Source: Alphaproteobacteria bacterium
GTDB taxonomy: Bacteria; Pseudomonadota; Alphaproteobacteria; Ferrovibrionales; Ferrovibrionaceae
Length of the DNA stretch: 64,000 nucleotides
Assembly (NCBI GenBank): GCA_017307375.1
Contig: JAFKFH010000015.1
Coordinates: 1 to 64,000, forward strand
Reading direction: 5' to 3'
Part shown: one piece after another, positions 43,052-52,000 of the stretch
Layout of the letters: every line of letters starts with the position of its first letter
How positions within the stretch are numbered: the stretch's first letter is position 1
The notes under the pieces: generated by a model
What the model was told of the DNA's origin: nothing
What the model saw: the letters and a program-made list of their open reading frames with translations, nothing else
The model's database searches: none
Position numbers and translations under genes: made by a program

Positions 43052-44493
43052 CACGGGGATGGGGAGGCCAGGAACGGGCAGGCGTCGCCATCCTCCGTGT
43101 CATCCGATCTCTGGTCGTCGGATCCGTGGCCAGCCGGTGGATGCTCGGCGTATGGCTGCTGGCCATGGGTCTGGGCGGGGCGGGCGCCCAGCCGTCACCA
43201 TACGCCGCGGCCGCCGGCGACCCCGCGGCGGCGTACAGCCCGGGCAGCGCGCCCGGGCCGGGCGCACCCGGACCCTATGCGGTGGAGCCCGGGCGCCGCG
43301 CCTATGCCGGCTGCCTCGACGTCATCGACTATGCCCGCGGCGCGGCAATGCCGCAGTTCCGCCTGCGGACGGCGGGTCAGGGTGATCAGGCCGGCACGAT
43401 CTGGATCGGCCACTGCCAGCCGGACCTCGCGACGGTCTGGCCGATCGTCGACGAACGGTCATGCCCCTGGGCGGTGCAGCCATTCGAGGGGGTCGCCGTC
43501 GAGGCGATGCGCCAGGTCTATCAGCGGGGCGCCGCGGGACGGAAAGTTCAGGTAACCGGATGCCTGCCGCGCAGGGGCTCTCGTGTCGCGCAACTGGTCT
43601 ATGTCTTTGAGGGCTGCCCGTTCGTCCACGCGTTCGATCTCGGGATCAGCTACGGCGAGATCCGCTCGCTCTATCCGGTCGATGGCAGCTGGTTCGAGGG
43701 CGAACGCTGCGGGCTGCGCGACCGCGAGCATGTCGGGGTGATCCCCGACGAGATCATGGCCCGTCTGCCGCCGAGCTGGCATCAACTGGTCTGGTTCCCG
43801 AGCCTGTTTCCTCACCGGATTGCCGAATGCGCGCCGCTGCAGCTGCCGCGGGGCCACGTCGTCCGGCGGTTCGAGACATCCATTGATGTGCAGGCGAGCA
43901 ACGGGCAGCTCCGGCGGATCGTCATCGTTCCGTGCCAACCCTCGGAACGGCTCGACGGCAATGTGTCGAAGCTGCGCGAGGGCTGCGAGGGGCTCTGGCT
44001 GCACGACATCGAGGCCGGCGTCTCGTTCGGCGCAGCCAGGTTCCTGGTCGGTGGGGGCGGGAACGGCGGCGATCAGGATCGATCCGATGCGGAAACGACC
44101 GACTGCTACCGGGACATCGATGTGACCTGGCCGCATGCCGAGCAGATCGCCTCGTTCGAGGACGAGCCGCCGATCGCGGCGACCTGGCCATGGTATCGGC
44201 TGGTGATGGACCGGCCGGGCGATCCCGTCGAGATCGTGGCGCCGCGGCGTGCATCGCTGCCGATCCCGTGGATCGAAACCGAACGGCGCGAGGTCGAGAC
44301 CGGCGAGGTCGAGATCGCCGATTGCGCTCGGTTCTACCGCCGCGCGGCCGCCGTGAGTTTCAGGAAACCGATCGCGTTCCATCCCGAGCGTGACGATGCC
44401 GACCAGTTCGACTGGGCGACGACCGTCGTCGGCGCATTCGCGGCGCTGCCCTACCGCGTCTCATCGAGCTGCCCGGGAGGGCCAGGCGAATGA
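43048..44493 (+). CDS. Secreted Cys-rich conjugation-associated protein
   Basis: 481 aa from ATG 43048 (ATGA overlap); a second possible start is the Met before LGVWLLAMGLGGAGA, which is the signal-peptide core ending near GAGAQ. The mature protein carries more than ten Cys in pairs (CLDVIDYA, IGHCQPD, RSCPWAV, VTGCLPRR, EGCPFV, CGLRDREH, ECAPLQ, VPCQPSE, GCEGLW, DCYRDI, DCARFY), suggesting a disulphide-rich periplasmic or outer-membrane protein like TraN/TraU in general character, without a recognisable match. Sits among T4SS genes upstream of virB6. Confidence 0.72.
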   Translation: MTRGWGGQERAGVAILRVIRSLVVGSVASRWMLGVWLLAMGLGGAGAQPSPYAAAAGDPAAAYSPGSAPGPGAPGPYAVEPGRRAYAGCLDVIDYARGAAMPQFRLRTAGQGDQAGTIWIGHCQPDLATVWPIVDERSCPWAVQPFEGVAVEAMRQVYQRGAAGRKVQVTGCLPRRGSRVAQLVYVFEGCPFVHAFDLGISYGEIRSLYPVDGSWFEGERCGLRDREHVGVIPDEIMARLPPSWHQLVWFPSLFPHRIAECAPLQLPRGHVVRRFETSIDVQASNGQLRRIVIVPCQPSERLDGNVSKLREGCEGLWLHDIEAGVSFGAARFLVGGGGNGGDQDRSDAETTDCYRDIDVTWPHAEQIASFEDEPPIAATWPWYRLVMDRPGDPVEIVAPRRASLPIPWIETERREVETGEVEIADCARFYRRAAAVSFRKPIAFHPERDDADQFDWATTVVGAFAALPYRVSSSCPGGPGE

Positions 44494-45029
44494 CCACGAA
44501 TGAGCAAAACGCGACCACGGACCGCATGGCCCAGGGCCGGATAGCCAAGGGAAGTCCGGTCAGGGGCGGTCCGGTCGAAGCCGGACCGGCCAAGGGCAGT
44601 TCGGCCACGGGCAGTGCCGTCCGTCCCGCGAGGCCGCTGACCCGGCGCGTCCTCTATCACCTGCTGCTCTGGTGCTGCGTCGTCGTCGCGGCATCGCTCC
44701 TGCTCGATCTCGTTTCGCCTCACGATCCACGACCAGCTCCGCCGGCGATCGGCGGCAAGCCGGCCGAGGTCGCCAGCCGGATCGCCAACGGCCACCGGCT
44801 CCTCGAGCGGGTGCTGGTAGGTCTTCAGTTGGGGCTGGCCTGCAGCCTGCTCGCCCTCTGTGCGGCCGCGGCGATCTACTACAGGGTCGTCAAGCTGTCC
44901 CGCGCGCATGGCGCTATCGCCGCCGTCGTCGACCGGATGCGGTCGTGGGCGTCGCCACCCGATGCGGCGGCGGACACCGATCTCCAGACCGGCCACCCGG
45001 CATCCAACGACGGGAGAGAACCGAAATGA
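44490..45029 (+). CDS. Inner-membrane hypothetical protein of the virB6 operon
   Basis: 179 aa from ATG 44490 (ATGA overlap with the preceding gene). The N-terminal 50 residues are Gly/Pro-rich with three GPxxAGPxKG-like repeats; two membrane segments follow (YHLLLWCCVVVAASLLLDLV and LVGLQLGLACSLLALCAAAA) with a short periplasmic loop between. The C-terminus is cytoplasmic. Probably an accessory of the VirB6 complex; family unknown. Confidence 0.7.
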   Translation: MTTNEQNATTDRMAQGRIAKGSPVRGGPVEAGPAKGSSATGSAVRPARPLTRRVLYHLLLWCCVVVAASLLLDLVSPHDPRPAPPAIGGKPAEVASRIANGHRLLERVLVGLQLGLACSLLALCAAAAIYYRVVKLSRAHGAIAAVVDRMRSWASPPDAAADTDLQTGHPASNDGREPK

Positions 45030-46405
45030 CAGCGCGATCGACCTTGCTGCGCCTGACGGGGGCGGTCGTCCTCGCCGTCGCCGCGGCTTTCCAACCTGCC
45101 ACGGCCTCGGCCGCAGCCCAGCAATGTACCGCTTCCGCGATATCGGCCGGCGGCGCCTACGACTGCTGGCTCTGCAGCGCGTTCGAGTACATGGCTTATC
45201 TCAGCGCCGCCTACGGCCAGAAAGTCTACACCGCCATGGCCATCGATGCCGCCAACGTGCTCGGCGTGCTCGCACTGGTCTCCGGCCACGTATGGGCACT
45301 CAAGATCATCCTGCTGCCCGGCGAATCCCGGGCAGCTCTCGATGAACTGCTCAAGCGCGCCGGCTGGCTCATCGCCGCCGCGCTGCTCCTGTCGGCCAAC
45401 GGCGTCGTCATCTCCTACGACTACATTTTCACCGCCATGCAGCAGGCGGCCGGCGATGTCGGCACCGCGATCATGGCCTATGCGAGCAGTATCGGCGGTG
45501 CCCCGCAGCTGGCGAGCGTCGTCGGCGGCGGGGCACCTGCGGGTCTCGCCCTGACGGCAGACCAGAGCGCCGCCGGCGCGGCGATCGCGGCCGCCTATAC
45601 CGGGATCTGGGCCCAGGTCGAGCACACCCTGACCCCGCTGGTGTGCTTCTCGATGAGCCAGATATCCGAGGCAGGGTTCTCGCTGTCGGTCATTCCGCGC
45701 GCGATCATGTACCTGCTGCTCCTGACCCCCTACATCTTTGTCATGGGCGTGTTCGCGGCGCTCCTTCTGCAGTCGCAGTTCTACTTCACCGCCATTTCGG
45801 CGGTGACGCCGGTGCTGGTCCTGTTCCTGGTATTCGACAAGACCCGCGGCATGTTCGGCCAGGCGCTCAAGGTCCTGCTGACCGGATCGTTCACGATCGT
45901 GTTCTGCGCCGTCGCGATGGGATTCACCGGCATGGTGATCGCGGTGGCGATCCACGAGCTCGTGGGGCTCGCTGCCGCCGCCGGCAGCAGCGCGGCGCTC
46001 GAGATCGGCTCGGCCTCGTCGTTCTGGGATGCGACCGGCGCGCCGCCGGCCGCCGTGGTGCTCGACAATCCGAGAGAGCCCTACATGTCGATGGCCTATC
46101 TCAAGACCCTGATGATCGGTTTCATCTCGATCCTGCTGCATCTGGCGGCGCCGCGCATCGCCGCCAATATCGGCGGCGCGACGGATTCGGCGATGAGCGC
46201 CGCGGCGGTCGTCGGGATCGGCCAGCTCGGTGCCAGCCGCGGCGTCATGGCGGGCAAGGGGGCATTGCTGGGGCGCGATCCCAGCCAGTTCGGCGGCCTC
46301 GCCGGCGCGGTGTTCGGCGGGGCCGCCTCCGTCGGCCGGCGCGGCGCCGACATGCTCGGGTCGCTCAATCCGTTCTCACGCCGGCTGAAGGAGTCCGAGG
46401 AATGA
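45026..46405 (+). CDS. virB6: VirB6/TrbL-like polytopic T4SS protein
   Basis: 459 aa from ATG 45026 (ATGA overlap; gggagag about ten bases upstream). An N-terminal Sec signal (VVLAVAAAFQPATASAA) is followed by a Cys-rich segment (CTAS, DCWLCSAFEYMA) and five or more membrane segments, including LYILLL-type helices and AALLLQSQFYFTAISAV as in VirB6/TrbL. It forms the inner-membrane channel. It is the one VirB core component absent from the leftward operon, so the T4SS is split between two divergently oriented loci. Confidence 0.88.
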   Translation: MTARSTLLRLTGAVVLAVAAAFQPATASAAAQQCTASAISAGGAYDCWLCSAFEYMAYLSAAYGQKVYTAMAIDAANVLGVLALVSGHVWALKIILLPGESRAALDELLKRAGWLIAAALLLSANGVVISYDYIFTAMQQAAGDVGTAIMAYASSIGGAPQLASVVGGGAPAGLALTADQSAAGAAIAAAYTGIWAQVEHTLTPLVCFSMSQISEAGFSLSVIPRAIMYLLLLTPYIFVMGVFAALLLQSQFYFTAISAVTPVLVLFLVFDKTRGMFGQALKVLLTGSFTIVFCAVAMGFTGMVIAVAIHELVGLAAAAGSSAALEIGSASSFWDATGAPPAAVVLDNPREPYMSMAYLKTLMIGFISILLHLAAPRIAANIGGATDSAMSAAAVVGIGQLGASRGVMAGKGALLGRDPSQFGGLAGAVFGGAASVGRRGADMLGSLNPFSRRLKESEE

Positions 46406-46884
46406 AGTCATTTCACCTGCCGAGGCTGCTGCCGCTCGCGGCCGCGATCCTCCTGGCGGCGAGCGGCTGTACCAGGAGCCTCAACGACATGAGTGGCCAG
46501 CTCGGGATGACGCCGGCGCCGGCGGCGGAAGCGCCGCCCGTTCCCGACCTGGCGAGCCCGCAACAGGAGGAACAACCCGAGTCCGACGAGCTCTGGCATG
46601 CGCGGTCGGGCGAGTGGCTGGTCGCCGTCGTGACGCGCTGGGCACACGACGCCGGCTGGCAGAAACCGATCAACGACAGCGACTGGGACTGGCCCATCGA
46701 GACCGGCGCGACGTTTCAGGGATCGCTGCGGCAGGCGCTCAACCATCTCGCACGCGGCATCGTCGCCAAGCCGGCACCGGAAATCGGGATGTGGGAGTGG
46801 AACCGCTCGATCGTCATCATGTCGTCGGACGGCCGGCGGCGCACTGCCGCCGGCACTCAGCCGCCGGCGGTCGCCGGGCAGTGA
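46402..46884 (+). CDS. Lipoprotein with TcpQ/PilL-like C-terminal domain
   Basis: 160 aa from ATG 46402 (ATGA overlap with virB6). The signal peptide ends in the lipobox LLAASGC, so the mature protein is lipidated at about Cys 23. The C-terminal part (LWHARSGEWLVAVVTRW then AGW, DWPIETGATF, GSLRQALNHLA and WNRSIVI) follows the pattern of TcpQ/PilL C-terminal domains (LRxGxxLxxxLxxWAxxAGW), which dock lipoproteins into outer-membrane secretin-like complexes. Alongside the A24 prepilin peptidase this hints at type IV pilus-derived parts in the transfer apparatus. The domain call is moderately sure. Confidence 0.72.
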   Translation: MKSFHLPRLLPLAAAILLAASGCTRSLNDMSGQLGMTPAPAAEAPPVPDLASPQQEEQPESDELWHARSGEWLVAVVTRWAHDAGWQKPINDSDWDWPIETGATFQGSLRQALNHLARGIVAKPAPEIGMWEWNRSIVIMSSDGRRRTAAGTQPPAVAGQ

Positions 46885-46966
46885 CCAGGATGGGCGGCTG
46901 AGGCAAGGGCGGGCGGCGGCCGTAGCGCCGCCTGCAGCCGCAGCGTCGATCAACCGGACGCGCCGA

Positions 46967-47386
46967 TCAGCCGGACGTCTTGTCGATCACGGTGATCGGC
47001 CAGGCGGTGCACGCCCGTGGCTCGGCCGAATCCGGCGGCGCCGTGTCCGGACTGAACTCGAAGGTCACCGTCACGCCGGGACCGGGGCCGGGGACCACGA
47101 CGGTATCGATATCGACGGTGAGGTGGACGATGTCGACGTCGCCGGCCGCCGCTCTGGCCAGCATGATGTCCTCCAGGCTCAGCTCGCCGGCGCCCTCCTC
47201 GGCGGAGGGCTCCTCGGGCATCCGCGATGCAGCCTTCATGGCCGCGCGGATGGCCTCGCGCGGGAAATCGCTGGCCACGGCGGCGCGGCGCGCTTCCTCG
47301 TCGGGCCGGTCGGTCGGACCGGATCCGGCGGGGCTGCGGAGAGCGCTCGTGCTCTTCCACTCGTCTCTGGCCATGATCGTCTGCAT
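46967..47386 (-). CDS. Hypothetical protein
   Basis: 139 aa from ATG 47386 (gaggaggg about ten bases upstream), or from the internal Met at 47374, which has its own gacggag site. Soluble; polar N-terminal half (DEEARRAAVASDF, REAIRAAMKAAS) and a beta-looking C-terminus with a short GPGPG turn. Convergent with the TcpQ-like gene; the 80-base gap between them contains a GGCGGC/GCCGCC inverted repeat without T-tract. No family recognised. Confidence 0.6.
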   Translation of the reverse strand: MQTIMARDEWKSTSALRSPAGSGPTDRPDEEARRAAVASDFPREAIRAAMKAASRMPEEPSAEEGAGELSLEDIMLARAAAGDVDIVHLTVDIDTVVVPGPGPGVTVTFEFSPDTAPPDSAEPRACTAWPITVIDKTSG

Positions 47387-47917
47387 CTCCGTCCGGACCC
47401 TCCTCGCGCCGATGTTCGAGGCTCCTGTGGCCCCTGTACCCAGGACGGTTCACGGGCTGCAATCGTCGCGACGAGGCTAAAAATCAGGCTCAGGCACAAT
47501 TTAGACGGTAGAAATGGGCACTTCTACCCCCAATCCCGCGTATCGGCGGATTTTCGATCCGAAAATCTCCTGCGGATATGTCCTCGAGGTTGTGGCGCGG
47601 GTAATTCCTGCGCTGTTTCCCTGCTTATTGCCGGCGCAAAAGGATGTCTCTGGAAGTCGAGGAATTCTTCAAAAGAAAAACCCTGTCTGCCTCGCCGATA
47701 GGAAGGCCCTTTTTCAGGACGCCCTCGTCCTACCCCCCAGGAGATCGGGGGCAATGCACCATTTTTTTGGATGCCCGCGATTTTTCTTGTCGTACCCCAG
47801 GAAAGCGGAGGCAATTTAAGTCGCCGGGCGCGCGGGTAACGGTCTCGGCGAGAAACCGCGCCTTCATCGCTTCGAGCCGCGGCCTTTTGTCCATCCCGGA
47901 TAATCAGTCCCGGATAA
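47387..47917. other. Gene-poor stretch with imperfect direct repeat
   Basis: About 530 bases, less GC-rich than the surroundings, downstream of the sigma-factor gene. No convincing gene: frames on both strands lack start context. Two imperfect copies of a motif of the form GTCnTACCCC...CAGGA...GGnGGCAAT lie at 47727-47755 and 47789-47815, each next to a T-run; the first can fold (CCCCC / GGGGG). Confidence 0.5.
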
Positions 47918-48727
47918 TCAGTCGGAGGCGACGAGCTCGCTCAGCGACGAGATACCCGCGGCGGCAAGTTTCGCCCGCGCCTCTCGTCGCGCGACGTGGA
48001 TGGTCGACCTGACGAACGCGTTGGACCGGTCGAGCAACGCCGCGGCCTCGGACGAGGAATAGTCGTGGTGATGGACCAGGATCAACACCTCACGGCGATG
48101 CGCCGGGATGGTCGACAGAACCGCATTGGCGGAGTCCGCGATCGCCACGTCGGCCTCATGGTCGCGCCAACTGCTGAGCGCAGTCGCATTGATCGGGTCG
48201 CTGAGGTCGTCGCTCGTGTTGTCGACGAGCACCTCCGACCTGGTGCGCCGCAGCCGGTCGATGCTCAGATTGTGGGCGATGCGAAAGATCCAGTTGGCGA
48301 CCGGCTTCTCGCGCTGCGCGATGGTGCCCAGATAACTCTCCGGCCGAGTCCAGACGCGCTCCCATGTATCCTGGACCACGTCCAGGATCGAGGCCCGCTG
48401 CCGCCGGAGAACCTTGGCGACGGCACGTTCGAGCGGCACCTGATAGGTCTGGGCAAGTTTTTCGAAGGCACGTTGAGCCCTCGCAAAACCATCCGGCTGA
48501 TCAAATCGGGCCGCAACCAGCCGGAGCACCGCGAGATCGCTCGCCGCCTGCTCCTCCGTGACCGTGATGCGGAACGACCCATAGTCGTCCTGCGAACGGC
48601 CGGGCGAGCGGCCGGGCGAGCGGCCGGATCGACGCGCCTTCCTGGGAACGTCCCCTGCCGAGGTTCGGCCACCGGAAGAACCTTGGTCGTGCGTCGCGGC
48701 ATGATCGTGCGTCGCAGCTCTCTTCAT
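47918..48727 (-). CDS. ECF-type RNA polymerase sigma factor
   Basis: 269 aa from ATG 48727, preceded by a gtgggg element; an in-frame ATG at 48877 would extend it into sequence of non-coding character. Region 2 is visible as DVVQDTWERVWTRPESY through NWIFRIAHNLSIDRLRR, region 4 as LSTIPAHRREVLILV with a helix-turn-helix SSSEAAALLDRSNAFVRS. The first 60 residues are a basic, polar extension. No anti-sigma partner is adjacent. It is divergent from the OmpA-domain gene, an obvious candidate target. A palindrome in the shared intergenic region may bind another regulator. Confidence 0.88.
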   Translation of the reverse strand: MKRAATHDHAATHDQGSSGGRTSAGDVPRKARRSGRSPGRSPGRSQDDYGSFRITVTEEQAASDLAVLRLVAARFDQPDGFARAQRAFEKLAQTYQVPLERAVAKVLRRQRASILDVVQDTWERVWTRPESYLGTIAQREKPVANWIFRIAHNLSIDRLRRTRSEVLVDNTSDDLSDPINATALSSWRDHEADVAIADSANAVLSTIPAHRREVLILVHHHDYSSSEAAALLDRSNAFVRSTIHVARREARAKLAAAGISSLSELVASD

Positions 48728-48945
48728 GTCCCCACTCGCACCCCGTTCAACCCTGCGCTGCGTCAGGTTTTGGCCATGTTTTGTGTACGCGCTGGCCGAC
48801 AGTACAACTAGACAAACTTTGGGGTCAACCTGGCTTGGCAGTTCTACCGCCAAAAAGCGCCGCCTCGACTGTGGCAATTTTTAGCAAATTTGGCGAAATT
48901 CGGCGGCTGTCGTCATTGGACGAAAGTTCCTTTATCTAGAAATCA

Positions 48946-48964
48946 TGACAACTAATGGTTGTCA
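48946..48964. promoter_or_regulatory. Perfect inverted repeat, probable operator
   Basis: TGACAAC and GTTGTCA separated by five bases form a perfect 19-bp dyad within an AT-richer intergenic region between the divergent sigma-factor and OmpA-domain genes. The symmetry suits a dimeric repressor. The surrounding 48780-49094 interval holds no other gene I can support. Confidence 0.55.
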
Positions 48965-49094
48965 CGCGGTTTGTAGAGCGTGGATTCCCGGGCTATTGGT
49001 CGCCTCCACTCGGTCGATGCTAATTTTTCTGGAATCGGCACAACATTTCACTCGGCTGGCGCGTCTCTGGTGTGTCGGGAGATCGGAGGGACCC

Positions 49095-50450
49095 ATGATC
49101 ACGCGCCGAATGACAACCTATGCCGCCGCACTCAATGCCGGAGCAGTACTCCTGCTGGCCGGCCAGGCCGGTGCCGCCGGGGTTGTGCGGCCGTATGCGG
49201 GGGACGAACTGCCGGGCATGGCGGCGCCGCTCCCCGGGGTGAGCCGAGCACCCCTGCCCGCGATCACCGTCCAGCCGGAGCCGCCGATTGCGCCCGCGCT
49301 GGCACAGCCCCTACCGGATCCGGCCCCCGTCGCGCCGAAAGCCCTGCTCCCGCCGCCTCAACCACAGACCGCGCCGGCAGTTCCGGCCGCATCGGCCGCA
49401 ACGCCGGCCAGGCCGCCGGCAGCCCGGCAACCGGATGCCGGGCTGCAGACGGTCGGGCAGCCGGCCATCGCAGCCCCCGTCCCGACGCCACCGACGATTT
49501 CCGCCTCCCCGGCTCCCGTCTCGATCCTCCCCCCGACCTCCCCCATCGAGACGGGAGCACAAGCCCCGCGCCAGCAGCAAAATGCTGCTGGCGCGGGCAA
49601 ACCTCGGCACAACGCAGCGGCCAGGCCGCAGCGCGCCCCGCACGCGCCGACCGTTCCCGGTTATTGCCGCCGCTATCACTGCACGGTGAACCCCGACGGC
49701 TCGTTGTCGTTCGCCCGGGAATCGCGCGATCCGAGATTGGCCTCGCCGCGGTCTCCCGCTGATGTCGTAGCCATCGGCGGCGGGGCCTCGCCGCATGACC
49801 GGCCATCCGCCAGCGCGGAGCCGCCCGTGGCGCACGATATCGTCGGACCGGCCGGGGTGCCGATCGCGAGCAGTGCCGCGCCGGCCGATCTCGAGGCAAT
49901 CGTCGTCGAGGCGATCGCCGCCCATCGCGGCGACACGGCCCCGGAGCCCGGCGGAGGTGGGCGCATGGCCGGCTCGCCTGAGAGCGGGCCGCAACGCCGG
50001 GCAGCGGGAGCGCCGCTTGCTCTTGTTCCGGCGTCGAGCGGGCCGGCATCAAGCGGATCAGCCTCCGCTCCCATCGCCTCCGGGCCTGGCGTCACCGCGA
50101 CTGGCGCAACCGCTGCCGGGATGACGACATTCCTGGCGTTCGCGCCGGCGTCCGCGGCGCCGTCCAGGACAGGAATTGCCGAGATCGTCGCGGCCGCCGG
50201 CGAGCTTCCCGGCGCCAGCGTGATGATCAGCGGCTACGGCAGCATTGCCCAGCTCGCCGAGAACCGTGCGGTGGCGGTTCGCGACAGTCTCATCGAGGCC
50301 GGCCTGCCGCGCAACCGGCTCGTCCTGACGGCGACCGGTACCGAGGCCGAGGGTGTGGTCATCCGGATCGACCCCAGGCGCCCTGTACAGGATTCTCGAC
50401 CCGGACAGGCCAGATCCGAACAGGCGCGCAGTACCCGGCGATCGGCCTGA
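49095..50450 (+). CDS. Secreted Pro/Ala-rich protein with C-terminal OmpA-like domain
   Basis: 451 aa from ATG 49095, four bases after GGAGGG; longer starts lie in non-coding AT-richer DNA. Signal peptide ends near GQAGA. A long Pro/Ala-rich linker (about 40-330, with one CRRYHC segment) leads to a C-terminal domain (VMISGYGSIAQLAENRAVAV, then LIEAGLPRNRLVLTATGTE) that follows the OmpA/MotB peptidoglycan-binding pattern. The domain is short and the segment with the usual Asp (NxxLSxxRA) reads AQLAENRA. Probably spans the periplasm and contacts the cell wall. Divergent from the sigma factor. Confidence 0.72.
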   Translation: MITRRMTTYAAALNAGAVLLLAGQAGAAGVVRPYAGDELPGMAAPLPGVSRAPLPAITVQPEPPIAPALAQPLPDPAPVAPKALLPPPQPQTAPAVPAASAATPARPPAARQPDAGLQTVGQPAIAAPVPTPPTISASPAPVSILPPTSPIETGAQAPRQQQNAAGAGKPRHNAAARPQRAPHAPTVPGYCRRYHCTVNPDGSLSFARESRDPRLASPRSPADVVAIGGGASPHDRPSASAEPPVAHDIVGPAGVPIASSAAPADLEAIVVEAIAAHRGDTAPEPGGGGRMAGSPESGPQRRAAGAPLALVPASSGPASSGSASAPIASGPGVTATGATAAGMTTFLAFAPASAAPSRTGIAEIVAAAGELPGASVMISGYGSIAQLAENRAVAVRDSLIEAGLPRNRLVLTATGTEAEGVVIRIDPRRPVQDSRPGQARSEQARSTRRSA

Positions 50451-50470
50451 GCCTCGCCGGATCCTCCCGC

Positions 50471-52000
50471 GTGTCCAGGTTCAGCCTGGCCCGGCTCGCA
50501 CCGGGCGCGACAGGGATCGGAGCCGCAATCTGCTGGGTGTTCACCGCATCCTGGCTGTTCGGCGCCCTCCAGCGTGACTGGTTCGGTTTCGATCCCGCCA
50601 GCCCGCGGCACTGGAGCTTGCTGCGCGACATCCTCGCGTCCGGTGCACTGCGCTGGTCATGGCGTGCCTGGGTCCTCTGGCCGTCGAGCTGGATCGCCGG
50701 CATCGTCGCGGTCCTGATCGGTGCCTGGGCGTGGTATCGTGTCGGCGCCAACGCGGCCGCCGAGCAGCTCGCCGCCGGCGGCGCGCGGGCGTCGGCCGAG
50801 GCCGCGATATCAGCGGGCGAGGCGGCCCCGGCCGCCAGCGCCGCCTTGACAGCCAGCGCCGCCTTGACAGCCAGCCCCTCCCAGACGGCGGCGGCGGCAC
50901 AGGAGCCGCCAGCCAAATCGCACCCGCGCGCGCCGCCGACGCTCGACACCTCGGTGCTGCGGCCCGTCGCGGCCACGGGGAGCGCCGGCGGCGCGGTCGA
51001 CGATGACGAGGCCGGAAACGGGCATGACGAGGCCGCGCCGCGGCCTGTCGCAGCGGTGCAGATGCCGTCCGATGAAGCGGCCGAGCCCCTGTTGCCGACC
51101 GACGAACTGGCATCTGCGGCCGAACAGCTCCGCGAGGAGATCGGCCATCGCCGGGAAATGCTGGCCGACGCCGAGGCCGCGGGCGACGGGGAAACCGCCG
51201 ACTTTCTCGCCGAGAAGCTCGGCGAACTCGAGTTCGAACTCGCCGAGATCGAGGCGGTCCTGGCGGACGCAGACCGGGCCGATACAGGTCGAGCCTCCGC
51301 GGGTATTCAGCCGGAAATCCCGGCCGGGATACCCGGGGAGGCTCGGGCCGGGTTCCCAGTGGCCGACGCCACTGCCGACGCGATCGAGCAGCTCGCGCGC
51401 CTGGCCTATGGCGAGGGGACGCCGGAGGCGATCGAGGCCGAAGAGACGTTCGACATCGCCCTGCCGGGATCGGCCTGGCAGGCCGCCGCGTCGGCCGCGA
51501 TCCTGTCGCGGTGCACGCCGGGCCCGGTCGAGATCCTGACGTCATGGAGCATTCCCGCGCCGGCAGGCGGCGTGGTCCAGCCGGTCGACCTGCTTGCCGT
51601 CACCGATGCGGGCATCATCGCGCTCATCGGCTGGGACCGGCCGTCGTCGTCGATCGCCGTCGGCACAGACGAGGAGGCCTGGACCGATGGCGACGGCCGG
51701 ACCTGGCTCTCGGCAGCGGCCCGCGCCGTGCTTGCCTCGGCGAGGCTGCACGAGACGGTGCCGGCCATGGTCCTCGGACTCTCGGAGACACTCGACGCGA
51801 CGATCCGTGGCGGCGACACGTCGTTCATCCGCGTGGTGCTGTTCTCCACCCGCCCGCTGCCGGAGCGTTTCGATCGCGACGAGCTCGACGCCAGGTCGAT
51901 CGCGATCGTCGGCCAGCACGACCGGCTGACCGTGAGCGACCGCAAACCTCTCGACGGTCTCGTCGATGATGTCTGGCACCGGCTGATGAGCGCGCACTGA
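50471..52000 (+). CDS. Membrane-anchored protein with coiled coil, function unknown
   Basis: 509 aa from GTG 50471, 20 bases after the OmpA-domain gene, so probably co-transcribed. Two N-terminal membrane segments (about 12-33 and 70-90), an Ala-rich linker containing an 18-bp tandem repeat (50837-50872), an acidic coiled coil about 210-270 (EQLREEIGHRREMLADAE, EKLGELEFELAEIEAVLAD), and a C-terminal alpha/beta domain (VDLLAVTDAGIIALIGWDRP...VVLFSTRPLPERF) that looks like a compact nuclease- or NERD-like fold but lacks motifs I can name. Confidence 0.65.
   Translation: MSRFSLARLAPGATGIGAAICWVFTASWLFGALQRDWFGFDPASPRHWSLLRDILASGALRWSWRAWVLWPSSWIAGIVAVLIGAWAWYRVGANAAAEQLAAGGARASAEAAISAGEAAPAASAALTASAALTASPSQTAAAAQEPPAKSHPRAPPTLDTSVLRPVAATGSAGGAVDDDEAGNGHDEAAPRPVAAVQMPSDEAAEPLLPTDELASAAEQLREEIGHRREMLADAEAAGDGETADFLAEKLGELEFELAEIEAVLADADRADTGRASAGIQPEIPAGIPGEARAGFPVADATADAIEQLARLAYGEGTPEAIEAEETFDIALPGSAWQAAASAAILSRCTPGPVEILTSWSIPAPAGGVVQPVDLLAVTDAGIIALIGWDRPSSSIAVGTDEEAWTDGDGRTWLSAAARAVLASARLHETVPAMVLGLSETLDATIRGGDTSFIRVVLFSTRPLPERFDRDELDARSIAIVGQHDRLTVSDRKPLDGLVDDVWHRLMSAH

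Noticed and set aside
47514-47819. Short frames on both strands downstream of the sigma gene
   Set aside because: No start context; the apparent internal repeats follow from the DNA repeats there.
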